From Rotaria sp. Silwood1 (taxonomy: Eukaryota > Rotifera > Eurotatoria > Philodinida > Philodinidae), in the NCBI GenBank assembly GCA_905250075.1, contig CAJNOP010000856.1, forward strand, positions 1 to 64,000: 64,000 nt of DNA, read 5' to 3'. Shown piece by piece: positions 12,215 to 26,350 of the stretch (the stretch's first letter is position 1; every line of letters begins with the position of its first letter). The position numbers were made by a program, and so were the translations under genes. The notes below the pieces were generated by a model, which saw only the letters and a program-made list of their open reading frames with translations, made no database searches and was not told where the DNA came from.

Positions 12215-15200
12215 ATGTCATTACATACAACAGAAAATATTGAAAAAACAACATTAATTCGAAAGTATAGTCCACTAACATGTGATGTTCTTTCGGAATT
12301 ACGAAATTCTGGTGAATATTGTGATGTTATTTTACGTACTGATGATCAACATTTGTTTAAAGTTCATCGAGCTATACTTTGTTGTAAGATGAGTTTTTTT
12401 TTAAATTTTATTTTGAATGTAAAACAGTTTTTCTTTTTTTGTAAAGCATGTAGTTCATTTTTTCGAGCACTTTTTACAAATGGAATGAATGAAACAACAG
12501 ATCAAATTGTTGATATTCATGATATTAATGGTGATATAATGAATTTAATTATTGATTATGTATATACACGTGAAATAAAATTTAATGATAATAATATATA
12601 TGAAATTTTATCAGCTGCTAATCAATTACAAGTATTAGAATTATTTTCTTTATGTGAAAATTATTTATATGAAAAACTTAATCCTGAAAATATCTTAGGT
12701 ATACGAGAATTTGCATCATTTTTTTGTAAGTTAATTTGTTTTGATTAAAAAAAAAAAAAAAAAATTCAAATTATTCTATTTTAGATTGTAAAAAACTTTG
12801 TGAACAAACTGAAATTTATTTATTGTATGTAAATGAATTTTTTTGTTTTTTTCAAGTAAGAATAAAACAAAAAATTCTATAGAACTAATTTTACTGAAAT
12901 ATCAATAAAAAGTCAAGAATTTCTTGAATTAAATCTTGAACAAATAATTGATATACTCAATTCTGATGAATTAAATATTAAAAGTGAAGAAGCAGTTTTT
13001 GATGCTGTTATACGATGGATTGATTATAAAGTTGATGAAAGAAAAAAAGTATGAAAAAAAAAAAATATTAAAAAATATTTTTTTTTATTTATCATTCAGA
13101 GTAAGATAGTTTGAAAAATGACTTGCAAGCTACAATAGTTTATTTAAAAGTTAGAAATTTCAAAATGCTTTTTTTTTCTATTACAAAAAAAAATGATACC
13201 TTTTAATGCATATAGAGCAAATTTTTAAACTTGGCACTCACAGGGCTATAGGATGTTTTGTATGCACGAAGCAAAATTTTCAGCATTGAAATTGACTAGC
13301 TGTAGGAAATTGCTCTGTATGCATAAATATGGATCGTTCTTACTTTCTGCGATGGCAACTGAAAACTATCTATAAAGTATTTTTCTTACGTGACAATCGA
13401 TGAAATTTTTTCTAGTGAGAATAATAAAAAACACTTCATTCGGGCGTATCGAAGTGCAACTATTTGAATAATTGCAACGAAGTGCTATTTATAACCTATC
13501 CTTAATCACTTCCGACAAGGGTTATGATGACCGAGAAAGCGTATTTGTGTTTAGAAGATACGAAGTATTCTCTTAGATTAATTTTGATATAATAAAAAAA
13601 AAAAAATTTCTTGTATGAAATGAATGCTTCCAGTTGTTACTAGTACGTCATAAAAATAGTTATGTGATTTTTAAGAAAAAAAAAGTCATTAAGAAATTTC
13701 AAATATCGCTTTACATGTCTACGTGCGTCTCTATACGAAAGAAAACATTAAGATATTTTTCTAGAATTAGTATATTGAGGATGTTTAATCTCTAGTTTTG
13801 TTATCATTTGTCTCTCATTATTGAGAAAAAAAAGAAATACTCTACTGAGTGAGAAATGCTTTCTTATACTTATTGAATAAAATTTTTTTCTATAAGAATA
13901 TTGTCGATTTACTTAAATGTGTTCGTTTGGGTTTATTAACAACGAATTTCTTTATTGAAAAAGTTAAATGTCATCCGTATATTATTAATAATGAAACTTG
14001 TAAACCATTAGTTATCGATACATTAAAATATTTATATGAACTTGATGTTGATACTTATCAAGTTTGTTTTGTTTTTCAATTAATAAAAAAAAAAAAACTT
14101 TTTTGATATATATTTATATATTTAAAGGATTTATTCGTACAAAATCCGATAGCTAGACCACGTATTCCACATGAAATTATTTTTGTATGTGGTGGATGGT
14201 CAGGTGGAAGTCCAACATCAGTAATCGAATTATATGATGTAAGATTTAGTTTCGAAAGATTTCAAATAATTAGATAGAATGTTAATATTGTTTAGACTCG
14301 TGCTGATAAATGGTTTCAATTACCATTTAATGATCGATGTAGGTTTTATTTATAATACTAAAAAAAAAAGAAATTAAGTAAAGAACTTCTTTTTTTTTTT
14401 TTCTTCTCTAGTTCCTCGTGCATATCATGGCATAGTAACAATTAATAACTTTATTTATGTTATTGGTGGTTTTGATGGAATGGAATATTTTAATTCATGT
14501 CGAATTTTTGATTTAAAAATTTTACAATGGAATGAAATTGCACCAATGAATGTTAAACGGTAATTGATTTGTTCAAAAATTAATTAAATTTTTTTTTTGT
14601 TTTCTGTTAAAGATGCTATGTGAGTGTAACTGTACTTGATGGTTTAATTTATGCAATGGTAAATTTCAATATCATAATTTATCTTATGAGAGGAAAAAAA
14701 AAAGAATTTAAGGGAGGTTTTGATGGTCATTCACGACAAAGTACAGCTGAAAGATATTCACCAAATTCTAATCAATGGCTTCCTATTCCACCAATGCATG
14801 CTCAACGATCAGGTTTATTGTTTATAAAAAAAAAACAAAAAAAAAGTTTTCTATTTTATTTTTTGTCTTGTATCTAAAGATGCATCTGCAACTGTTCTTC
14901 AAAGTTTGTATTTGTTTAATTAAAGAAATATTTATTATTAAATTTAAGACAGATAGAATATATATTTGTGGTGGATTTAATGGACAAGAATGTATGAATA
15001 GTGCAGAATATTTTGATCCAAAAACGAATCAATGGACGATGATTGCACCGATGCGAAATCGACGATCGGGTATTGGTGTTATTGCATATCATAATTCAAT
15101 TTATGCAATGTTTGAGCAATATAATATTTTTGAATATATATGTATATATTAAATTAGATTCTTTTTTTTTTCTAGAGGTGGCTTTAATGGATCAACACGA

Positions 15201-17154
15201 ATGAATTCCGGTGAAAGATATAATCCAAAAACAAATACTTGGTTGTCAATGCCAGATATGTATAATCCAAGAAGTAATTTTGCTATTGAAGTATGTAACT
15301 TTGCTTTTTCTCTCTATCACCTTTGTACTTTCTGATAGCGATTTCAGAAGAGTCATCAATGAAAAAACAAACATTAAAATAGATTATTAGTCTCTCTGAT
15401 ATATCGATATGTAAATATGATACAGTTCGACGAAGAAAAGTTCTAGAGATCTCAGTGACGTCTCCTTTTTGTAGAGAATGATTTACTATATTATTTCATA
15501 TGATATGAGAAAAATTTAATGCTCGAATTGTAGATACTAGAAAGCTAAAAGTTTGGTTTTCTGAAAACTTTGTAGTGACCCATGTCGTGAGAATCACCGC
15601 GATTTTCTAAAAAATTGGCGTAAAATCGTGATTTATCGTAGTTCTTTAAAAGATCGACGTTTATATTAGATCTTATCGCGATTATGGGAGAAGAGCTGAT
15701 TTTCAAAAATCATTGATAAATCATGACAATTATTCATTCACCGTTTTGTTATGAACACAAACGGATATATAAACAACGCCGTTCAATGCATAACAAATAA
15801 GTTTTCGAAATATACTTTTCTGATAAATTATTTCTTGGTTATTATTAATCAAGGAAATGCCAATCCTGATCCATGATCTGGAGAGAACTACACTGAAGCG
15901 GTCTGATAAGAATAGGACCAGCTCGAGATCAGACAGATCGCACCATCTGATCGGCTTGGATCTTGAGAACAAAAAAAATTGAATTAAATTCAAGAAAAAA
16001 TCCAAATATGTGTCTCCAAAAGAACCAATGAAATAGTAGACAATATCAGTAAACAGACGTTTAAATCTTGCATAAAATCACGATTTATCGTAAAAATCGC
16101 TGAAATAATCGGCAATTCAGCTCACGATTATCGTTTCGATGAATCGAGATTAATCGGCAATTTATAGCCGATTCAAAGGACATGGGGACCATTCTATATT
16201 TTACCATCTCTGTTTCATCTAGGTTTTGTGAAACTTTCAGACGCTATTGATTAGTGGCGTAACCAAGGTAGGGCCAGGGGGGGCTCAGCCCTACCACCCG
16301 ACCTTTCAGCCCTACCACCGGTGTTAGCGCATCGTCAACTGAATCCTTTCACAAGCCCTACCACCCCACAGGCCTCGGTAACCTGAGCCCTACCACCGGA
16401 TATTTAAGCGTTGCTGAGCCCTACCATCGCCAAAACTCTGGTTACGCCGCTACTATTGATACCATTAGTAAATATTGTCATCGTTATATATCTTATTTCT
16501 TGATAGAAAAATATTTTATTTATGAAAGTCAAACTTTTGCAATTTTTTTTTTCTAACTTATCGATTGATAGTTAATAGCCTTTACTAAAAGACATATTTT
16601 CTACATATCGTTCTGTAATTGTCACATCAAAGACGACGGAGTGTTATGCATTAATTCTTAGAACATATAAATGAATACTTTGATTTTATTAGGTAGTCGA
16701 TGATTATTTATTTGTAATTGGTAATATAGAATAGATGTTTTTTTTTTGTTTTATTTAATTAATAATAAATTTTTTTATTAGGTGGATTTAATGGTGTAAC
16801 AACTATTTTTAATGTCGAATGTTTTGATGATCTAGCTGAAGAATGGTAAATTAAATATTATTTGTTTTTTTTTCTTTTAGATACTAAAGAAAATTTATTT
16901 CTAGGTATGATGCAGCTGATATGAATATATTTCGTTCGGCTTTATCAGCTTGTATATTATCGGGTTTTGATTATGTTCGAAATTTAATAACATTTGCAAG
17001 AAAACAAATAATTGATGAAGAAAAATTAAAAAACTCGAATATAATCAATAAAGATACATCAACATCATCATCTATTATTGCTGTTGGTACTTTATCAGCT
17101 GCTGTTGGTGCTTTATCATCTACTATTGATAATATAATAACAAATAACTTATAA
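12215..17154 (+). CDS. KLHL10-like: BTB-BACK-Kelch protein, KLHL10-like CUL3 adaptor
   Basis: Sixteen exons join in frame to 1905 nt (634 residues): 12215-12383, 12447-12725, 12785-12824, 12883-13048, 13897-14061, 14128-14238, 14296-14338, 14412-14559, 14613-14658, 14713-14812, 14880-14903, 14953-15109, 15176-15290, 16693-16720, 16782-16845, 16905-17154. The family recruits substrates to a Cullin-3 ubiquitin ligase. The BTB domain (about 20-130) shows CDVILRTDDQHLFKVHRAIL and FFRALFTNGMNET. The BACK domain spans about 135-270. Six Kelch blades (about 285-570) each have a GG pair (CGGWSGG, IGGFDG, MGGFDG, CGGFNG, IGGFNG, IGGFNG) and a distal Trp. The last blade ends in YDAADMNIFRSALSAC, which I recall as a hallmark of KLHL10, a spermatid protein in vertebrates. 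A Ser/Ala-rich tail of about 50 residues follows. Introns 4 (848 bp) and 13 (1402 bp) are enlarged by repeats. Length fits the roughly 600-residue family norm. Confidence 0.9.
13207..13325. repeat. Short MITE-like inverted repeat in KLHL10-like intron 4
   Basis: Arms TGCATATAGAGCAAATTT and (complement) TGCATACAGAGCAATTT, about 18 bp with one substitution and one indel, face each other across roughly 85 bp. TA dinucleotides at the ends would suit a Tc1/mariner-type miniature element. No target duplication longer than TA can be claimed. Confidence 0.45.
15572..16196. mobile_element. Candidate degenerate element in KLHL10-like intron 13
   Basis: Ends share a loose inverted repeat (TAGTGACCCATGTC against the complement of GACATGGGGACCATT). 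The interior contains repeated ATCG-rich motifs, including direct copies near 15616 and 16070 built on AAAATCGTGATTTATCG. Composition differs from plain intron. No clear target duplication was found, so the borders are tentative. Confidence 0.3.
16252..16452. mobile_element. hAT-type MITE, copy 1, with 8-bp target duplication
   Basis: This 201-bp element has 14-bp terminal inverted repeats (TAGTGGCGTAACCA and the complement of TGGTTACGCCGCTA, one mismatch). It is flanked by a perfect 8-bp direct repeat, CTATTGAT (16244-16251 and 16453-16460). The interior repeats AGCCCTACCACC several times in tandem, making it much more GC-rich than the host intron. It has no coding capacity. A second copy is at 46118-46294, so this family has moved recently enough to keep intact target duplications. 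Confidence 0.9.
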
Positions 17155-20100
17155 ATTAATATTATAATTGATTTTATAGTTATTTTTACAAACAGATGTT
17201 TTTCAAAGCAAAAATCATTTATCTTTGTATAATTATATTTTGTTTTTTTTTTTTGTTTCTGTTTTGTAGAAAATTTTCACATGATGCCATTCTTTTTATT
17301 ATCAATCATGATATTTTACATAATTTAGTTTATTTTCAGACTATCACTTTTTAAATAATATGTTATATATTGGTGTTTATTAATTAAAGTCATTAGAGAA
17401 ATTGTTTTTTTCTCACATGATCTTGCATATATATTATCGAATAGCAGGAATTCATAGTTTTATTACTTTTCTCTTCATCATTTCTGGTTAATTCACTAAA
17501 AATGTTGTTCTTTGTTTTTATAATTATACATTTCAAGGCTATCTTACGTGAATATATCAAAAAGCTCAATTTATTAATAATACCAATGGTTAGAATGATA
17601 AATCATAACGTAAAAATCCAAGTATCAAACAAAAGTTCAAAGGTTATGACATGAGAAAGTTTGATGAATAAATATTTGAATGAATTGTAGAACGACACTC
17701 ATGAAATTTATATACATTGAAATCCAAACAATAATACAGAGCTTGACGAAACAAAGAAAGTTTTTTGATTCATAAATATTTAAGTTAAGAGTTTTTCTCG
17801 AAGTTTTAATGGTTCAAAACGTTTGTGAACTTTCTAATTAGTGCAGTTTCGATTGATCACGTGAATAAATTGGTTCTCTGTTGTTTTCTTTGACTTAAAA
17901 ATTAAAATCTATAATTATTACTTTCGTAATCATACAAAGAAAATTTCCTGTTAAGTTCAAACTTGTATTGTTACGTACCATAATGATATTTTATCTTATG
18001 AAAATGACAATGAAGATGATGAAGATTTCATATCAAGGCCAATGACATATAGTTTCACTACCTAAACTATAATCAATAAAAGCTCGAATATCATCAATTG
18101 TTTTACTTAATAAATCATTATTATCTACAGTGTGAGTATGGGTTATATATGAACTAGTCTGATTAACTCAAAGTGGACCAGACTGATTGATATATCGCTT
18201 CAACCGATCGACTAATCAACGCCAGTTCACTGATAGATCAGCTGATCTAACATTCGTACCAGTGCTGATTGCAGCTCTGTAATCAGCGGATTGGTTAAAA
18301 GATAGACACTTTGAAATTGACAGGCGATTGTCTTTATTCATTGTTTTGTGTAATTTGACTGATTGAAACTCAACAGGTATTTCTAATAGATCTATAAAAA
18401 GATAGAAAATATCGCTACCCGGCTGGTCGTCAATATAGATTCCATCGATGGCATGGGTGTAGTTTTGGGGTGCGGATTAAGAAAATATTCATACCCACAT
18501 CTCTGTTTTTTTTCAAACTGTAACTGTCTTCAACTTGAACAATTCACTTTTAATTAAATTCTAATTTTTCCGAACAAATGTGTAGGTTTAATTTTGATTG
18601 TAACACATATTTATTAACAATTATATATCGTTGAGAACATAGTAATCATATAGTACATACTAATTTACAAACTATTTCGATTTACTCAATAAAAGAAATT
18701 GATTATATTTAAAAGTTCATGAATGAAAAAGAATAAAATCTAATACAAAAATTCTTCAAAGTAAAATTATAGATGCCTCTTGTACGATACTTATAAAGGA
18801 ACATTTCCAAGTGTCAGTTCACTTTTGATTCGGGATTCGCTGCCTCTTATAGTGTTACTGAATTTTCGTTGTAGGATCCTATATTTGTAATAAGATTATA
18901 TTTTACGAATTTCGATTGATACTGAAGATTGAGAACTTGTTTTTTATAGTGAAGATGGCGTTTTAGATGAACTCATGTTTGACATATCTCTGAGGAAGAT
19001 CAGAGCCGAATGTTTGGACGAACATACATCGATCTACTCAGTTTTATATCCTGAACACGATTCTGGTGTCGATTTTGTCTTTATTTTGAGTACTGTAGAA
19101 AGATAAATACCCGAAATACTACAGACTTCAAAACAACATCGGTGTCTCAACGGTAGTCTCTTCCTTCATTATATGTCTTGCTCCAACGTTTTCTCGTCTG
19201 TGGTAAGTGAATTTTGTAGCTTACGTAAAAAGCTTTTAATGATAAAAAATGGAGATATTTGCTCTTGCCGTTGAACAGATTGAAGGTCTATATTGGTCAC
19301 GCCTAATTCTTTAGAGATGTTCTTTCGAAATTTTTGAAGACGACAGAGAATTTTCTCAATATGAATATTAAAAGTGAAAATCGTCAGTTCAGAACATCTA
19401 TTTATCATAAATCAACTGCTACACTTTCTTTTCCACCTTAGGCATCTGATCATTTACGTCATTTTCATCGTTCATATGTCATCTGCAAGGTTAGTACATG
19501 CAGCTCATACTTTGTGTTGACATATCAATGATTTTTATTCAAAACGCATTTGTATTCATATGACATTGTTATTAAAGCAATATTCACCACATTTTATTAC
19601 GAAACATTTCAATCATTTCTTTCGACTGAATAAAGCTATGTCTGTATTAGAAAAACTAAGAGAACAAGTTTATGAACGATTACATATACAATTACTTCAT
19701 CGACTTACACGATATATTATAAGCACCTATGATTGACTGTACATAATGTTAAAGTTCAATTAACACTGAAAACAAATCGCATACTCGAGCACTTTTGAAT
19801 CCACTAGAAACATGCTTGATATATGCTAACAAGAAGGAAAGAATCAATAACATAAACAAGTATTTCAGCGATTTTCTCATCGTTCTTATTCACAAAAAAA
19901 AACAGATTCTTTTCCAAACATTCTCCCTCACGTTATATTTCATTTTTTCCTACAAAATAAAGTGTTTCTTTACTTTAATGTCATACCATCTTATCAATCA
20001 TCTCTATCCACTTCTTCTAAGGAAATCCTCGAAACATTCCTCCAATTCACTACTATCCCAACACTACTCTGCAGAATACATTCTGCGTATAAAAAAAAAG

Positions 20101-22149
20101 AAAGTAAATTATATCTTCTTCATATCACATCAGAAAATTTTACTATAAATCCTTGATGTACTACCCAAATACATTCGAAAACACTGCTGTTTGACTGTTT
20201 GAATCATTTCTCGTCTATAATTAAACATAATATGGATGCATACTGGATGTTTGAAAATTGAATAACGTTTTTGAAAAGTAATATTAAGCATCAAATTTCA
20301 TACAGGATGAAACTTGTAGTATTCATCGTGATATAGAACATATATTTAATTTTATATCAAATCGATACATAGTAGTTCGAAGAGTCATCCGATAAGCAGC
20401 AATATTTGACATTTTTATCAACACGATATTTGAATTAAAATTTATAATGGATAATATATTTATTTATTTTTTGTCTACCATGGTCTTCATTTGTTGTCGA
20501 AGTTTGCATTTATATTCGAACCCAAATCAGGCATCCACTTTGAAAACCAATTGAGCTAGTTTGGAAAGATTTTGACATCAAATCTATTCAAGAGATACTC
20601 GAATTCTGGTCTAAGATATCCTACGATAATCAAATGTTGTATCTTGTAACAGAATGTTTAGAGCTATTTATTTTTTAAATGCGATATTTGAAAAGGGAGT
20701 GTAGATGTTGAACAACTTTTGTCGCATCCTTTTATTCACCATCAGAAAAAGGCAAAAAAAAAGAAAATGTCCTTTTCGTAAGTATAAGATGCATTAATAC
20801 AAATCTTACTGTGATTAGTAAGACCCATGGCGTGGAAATTTTGCAGCTTCCTACCCCTTTTTATTAGCTTAGACAACCATAACCTCGATAAATTCATATA
20901 TACTTGTCATATTTTTATATGAAGTATTTATTAAGTGTCAAAGCTATTATCAATGATGATTAAATATAAAAAAAAAAAAGTAGCTTACAAAGTGAAAAGG
21001 AGGATTGTAAATCTTTAACATTATATGAAAGTAGTTTAAGCTCTATCGGAGTTTGGGCTATATAAGATTTTCAAATGCTTAAAAAATCTTTTTAAAAGTA
21101 AAGACGACACAGATCCCTTTCAAGATTTGATCAAATTCATACGAAATCAAAAGTTTTTCAAGAGAAGCAGTTCGGCAAGAATATATGAAGAAATAAAATG
21201 AGAGTATATGATGTTCGAAGTCACTACACCGATGTCTTGTTCAATTTTTAAGAATATGCCGCTACTTAAAATTTGTTCACGTTCGTTATAAATTCAATGA
21301 TCAATCTTAAACATAACACCATATCATTGATGGCATATCTTATGAATAGCTACAGCAACATTTGTATTCAAATTTAATACTTACTTTGAAGTAAACCATC
21401 GCAACCATTATGTATTTGAAAATCAGTTAGGAACTGAATGGTCTTAACAAGCACCCTGTTCAATTTATAGTCAACACGTTCAATTAAACGTAAAGTTTAT
21501 GATATAATTATGGACTATATGGTTAATGAACACCAGCAACAACTTATCCTCTCATGTATATCATTAATCGTGAGGTAAAAATTTTGTCGTCATTATAAAG
21601 AGATAAATCCTTGCACAAATGAATAAACCTAATAATAACTGTATTCATATATATCAATTACTTACAAGGAATAGGTATATATTACTTAAAAAGAACAGCT
21701 CATATATTAGGCGAACATTTTTGAGAAAATATCTATTCAAAAAAGTTTCTTGTAAAAAAGCTTAGTATATTATTGATCCGTTGAATAGTGAACACGTCAC
21801 AAGTGACTAGCTTCAACCAAGACTTTCTCTTCACTTATGGAACTCAGCGAGAATGCAATGTAAAAGTCTCTCACATAGTTCTAAATTACAAGGTCGATGA
21901 ATCATTATAATTATAACTTTGTTAAAATATATCGAATACGTCTACGTGAAGAACGTCTTTAGATTATGCCATAGAATATCATTCTACTAACGAATCATTT
22001 CCATTGACAGCTTTTTGTTCATATATATCGTTTTCATTACATCAAAAATATTACGATACGCCCCACGATGAAGGTCTACCCAGAAAATACATAGTCATAA
22101 CAATAGATCTATTCGTTTTCGAGTATGTTTAAGCCACAAATTACATACA
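17155..22149. other. Gene-poor AT-rich region
   Basis: After the KLHL10-like gene comes about 5 kb without a convincing gene. Bases 18120-18300 hold a GATC/CTGATT-rich patch with local inverted pieces, perhaps an old transposon. A GT-rich motif (GCATGGGTGTAG ... ATACCCACATC) lies at 18451-18502. Coding-like remnants at 18933-19736 are listed separately. Open frames at 19169-19408 (-) and 19795-20156 (+) have no recognisable domain. Confidence 0.4.
18933..19736 (+). pseudogene. Degenerate protein-coding remnants, unknown family
   Basis: Two same-strand open blocks have protein-like composition. Bases 18933-19106 (57 codons) include EDGVLDELMFDISLRKIRA. Bases 19521-19736 (71 codons, then TGA) include NKAMSVLEKLREQVYERLHI, with an amphipathic, coil-like pattern. 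No splice joins or start codon link them into a gene. A decayed retroelement or a broken host gene would both fit; I do not recognise the family. Confidence 0.3.
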
Positions 22150-25100
22150 AGTACTATGTTCGAAGGTCACACTACAGGTGAACCATTCTAAGGAAGATCA
22201 TCTTCGATTATTTTATTCTCTAGCAATCGATGACAGTAAAACACAAAGTTCATCGGGACATGGTATCTGATTTATCTTAACGAAGATCATGTTCAATTAT
22301 TTCACTCTCTAGTAATCGATCATCCTAGAACACAAGATTGAACAACACATGTCGTATGAGTTTTGCTAACAAATGTTGTGTACAATTATTTCACTTTGAG
22401 GCAACTAATGACAGCAAAACATAGTATTCAACAGCGTATGGCAGGTGAATTATCATAAAAAAGCTTAAGTTCATTTATTTTATTTCGATGCGATTGCTAG
22501 TCTCAGAACATATTATTGAGCAGTGCATGACAGATGAATTATTCTAACCAAGGTCGTATTCATTTATTTTATTTCTATGTAATCACCCCCATTAGAAGAC
22601 GTAATTAAACAGCACATGGTATAAGAACTATGATGACTAAGCTCGAGTTCATTCATGTTATAAACGAGTAGTGAGTGGTAGTGAAACCCATGATTGGAGA
22701 TCACATGAATGATGGATTATTTGGAGTAAGATTCTGTTCAAATAAATCCTGTAATGATAACAATAGTTAGCTTTATTTACATGAAGCATAATGTTTGAGA
22801 TTATGAATTAACGAGACAGTGATCACATTCAAATAGTTCATTGATTGTTCTCGAAAACAAACACCGTGCAACATACTAAGAAGCACATAGAAAAGAGATA
22901 ACTTGACCTAGATTACTTGTAGTGTACTAATCGAATACATTACTTGGTTTGAAATGAAGTGTAACACTAGATCATATGAATGATCATGAAATGGATAGCG
23001 AATCAATCTAAGTATGAATCCATTCAAATAGTCTTGTATCTTGTTGGAAAAATCTTCTAGTTACTGATGATCAAACATGACATTTCAAGTACACAACGCC
23101 AAATAGGATATTATTCAAACATTTTACTCATTTCCGAATAGTATACGAGATTATACTAAATGCTCGAGGGCGCGAGAGATATGAATCATTTTCAGCATGG
23201 ATCTGGTCAATTATCTTATTCAATTCAGATTAGCTTCTGAAGTTACATAAGATGATGCAACAAGGCAAGATAAGCAATTAACATTAACAACTAGTCTCTT
23301 CGTGTATATCATTCAGTTCGTCAGCAAGCACCGTCAGCTCATCTTGCAACAGAAATCTTAAACCAATGAATCGTTATAAGCAACATTTCATTAAAGTATA
23401 ACGCTCAACTGGTAGCGAAGCGTATTACTCGATCACATTAGCGAAGATTTCCTGACAAATAGATGGTCATAACCAGAGTTTCACTCCAGTATATCACTCA
23501 TCTTGAAGCAACATATGCCAATCAATTACGTCAGAAAAGGTCTCTTAGAAAATAAATTATCATAACTAGGGCTCAATTTAAGTATATATCTCAGTTTGAA
23601 ACGAAATATGTCACTCAATGGCATCAACAAAGATCTCTTGATACATGAATCGTTTTAAAGAAAATTCCATTCAAATATATCGCTCAATTCGAAGTGAAAT
23701 CTATCACTTGATTACATCAGGAAAGATCCCTTGACAAATAGATTGTTATAACCAGAGTGTCTTTCAAGTATATCGCTTAAGTCGAAGTGAAGTGTGCCAT
23801 TCGATCACTTCAAGAAAGCCTCCTTAAAAAACAAATTACTATAACAAGGATTTTATTCAAGTATATAGGTTAAATCGAAGCGATATGTATCTCTCGAGTA
23901 CATCAACAAAGATTCTTTAAAAACGAATCGTTATAACTAGGGCTCCATTCTAGTATATTGCTCAATTGGAAGTGAGGCGTGTCACTCGATTATATCAACA
24001 AAGATCTCTTGACAAATGAGTCGTTATAATTAAAGTTCCATTCAAATATATGACTAGAAAAAAAAAACAAAATTCATACACAATTTAGATTATCGAAGTA
24101 GCTGTTTCATGATTAGCATGAACAACAATCTCATTCAGATATGCCACTATTAACTACATTACGAAACATTATGCACAGAGGTCAAAGATACATGACGAAT
24201 GTATCAGCCTAATAATGATTCTGTTCAAAAGTATCGCGCACTTCGAAGCGCATTTAGCCATCCGATTACATCAGTAAATGTCTCTTGACAAATGAACCGT
24301 TCTAATTACATTTCCATTCAATTAGACCACTCAATTCGAAGCGAAATGTCTCACTCTGTCACATACGCAAAGATCTTTTGACAAATGAATCCTACTAAGC
24401 AGGATTTTATACGCATACATCATTCCCTTCGAAACGAAGTATTTCAATAGACTAATATATAGAAATGTACGTGCTAAATAATTACTTCTAACAAATATCT
24501 TATACAAATATGGCTTTTGCCTCAGAGAAAGTTCGCACAAAAGTGCATAATCGAAGTTGAAACGACAAATAAATGAGTCTAACTAGAATTGTATTCAAAT
24601 ATATCGCCGACTTCGAAGCGAAGCGTTTTGGTCGATCATATCAACAAAGGTCTTTTGGTGAATGAATTGTTCTAAACAGCATTTCATTCAAGTGTTTTGC
24701 TCGTTTCGAAGCGATATGTGTAACTCGATCACATCAGTCAAGACCTATTAATAAAGGAACCGTTCTAAACAAGGTGTCGTTCAAGTATATCGTTCAGTTC
24801 GAAGCAATGCTTATCACTCGATCATATCAGCAAAGATCTCTTGGCAGATGAACCGTTATAACAATTGTTCGATTCAAATATATCGTTCCGTTCGAAGTGA
24901 TATGTGCCACTCGATCACATAAGAAAAAATCTCTTGATAAATGAATCTTCATAACGAGGGTTCCGTTCAGATATACCATTCCATTCGATACAAAGTATGT
25001 CACTTGATCATATCAGCAGAGATTTCTTGATAAATGAATCACTATAATCAGGATTATCTACAACTATATCGTACAGTTCGAAGCGAAATCTCTCAGTTGC

Positions 25101-26350
25101 GTACATGAAAAAGGACTTATTGATAAATGAATTAATATAATCACGATTCCATTCAAACATATCACTCGATTCGAAGCGAAGCGTTCCAGTGGAACACATC
25201 AGCAAAGATGTTTCGACTATTGAAGCATTATAATAAGGGTTTCATTAAATTATATCGCTGACTTCGGGGCATAGTGTATTGCTCGATCACATCAATAAAG
25301 ATCTATTGATAAATACATCGCTTTAAGTAAGGTTCAATTAAAATATATCGTTTAGCTCGAAGAACTGTTTATCAGTCGATCATATCAGCAAAGATCTCTT
25401 GGTGATTGAAACGTTATAACAAGAGTTTCATTCAAATAAATTGTTAAGTTCGAAACAATGTATATCGTTTGATCACATCAGGAAAGATCTCTTAATAAAT
25501 GAATTGCTATAATTAGAATTGTATACAAGTATATCGCCCAACTTGAAGTAAAATTTCTCACTCGATCACATCAACAAGGAACTATTAGCAAATGAATTGT
25601 TATATAACCAAGGTGTCATTCATATATGTCACTCAATTCGAAGCGGAGTGTTTCATTCGATCAAATCAATAAGAATCTATTGACTGATGAATCATTATAA
25701 TAAGGGTTACATTAAAGTATATCGCTCACTTTCAAGCATAGGGTGCCATTTGACGATATCAGCCAAGACCTATTAAATAAATGCATCATGCTAAGCAAGG
25801 CTTCATTCAAGTATATCGTTTAGTTCTAAGCACTGTTTATCACTCAATCTTGTCAGCAAAGATTTCTTATCAGATGAATCGCGATAACAAGGGTTCAATT
25901 CATATAAATCGTTCTGTTCAAAGTGATGTGTGTCACTCGATCACATCACTAAAGATCTTTTGATAAATGAATCTTTATAACGAGGGCTCCGTTCAAATAT
26001 ATTGCTCAATTCCAAGGAAAGTATGTCATTCAGTCACATCAGCAAAGATCTCTTCAGAAATGGATCGCTATAATTAGGATTGTATAGAACTATATCGCAC
26101 AGCTCGAAGCTATATGTATCACTCGATCATATCACCAAGGATCTATTGACAAATAAATTAATACAATCAGAATTCCATTCAAATGCAACACTCAATTCGA
26201 AGCTAACCGTTTCATTCAAACACATTAGCAAAGTTTTATTGTCTAATGGAATCATTATAATAAGGATTACATGAAAGTATATTGTGCAATTTGAAACATA
26301 GTATGTCAGTCAATTATATCAGCAAAGATCTCTGGAAAAATGAATCGAGC
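22150..26350. repeat. Degenerate tandem array of ~93-bp units
   Basis: About 4.2 kb consists of head-to-tail, divergent units. Spacing of the CAATTCGAAGCGAAGTGT-like core between 24.6 and 26.3 kb is 91-96 bp from unit to unit (for example about 24888, 24981, 25074, 25167, 25260). A second core, TCACATCAGCAAAGATCTCT, recurs once per unit. Units before about 23.1 kb are more divergent, with a 90-bp beat of a CAATTATTTCACTCT-like core. I estimate about 45 units in all. The period is close to 31 codons and short frames cross some units on both strands, but stops interrupt all of them, so I treat it as non-coding satellite. Confidence 0.8.

Noticed and set aside
24331-26274. Short open frames on both strands in the 93-bp array
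   Set aside because: None spans more than about two units and stops fall at different places in each, so they look accidental.
22150-26350. CRISPR-like regular repeats
   Set aside because: The whole 93-bp unit is repeated, with no unique spacers between identical short repeats, and the window is eukaryotic.
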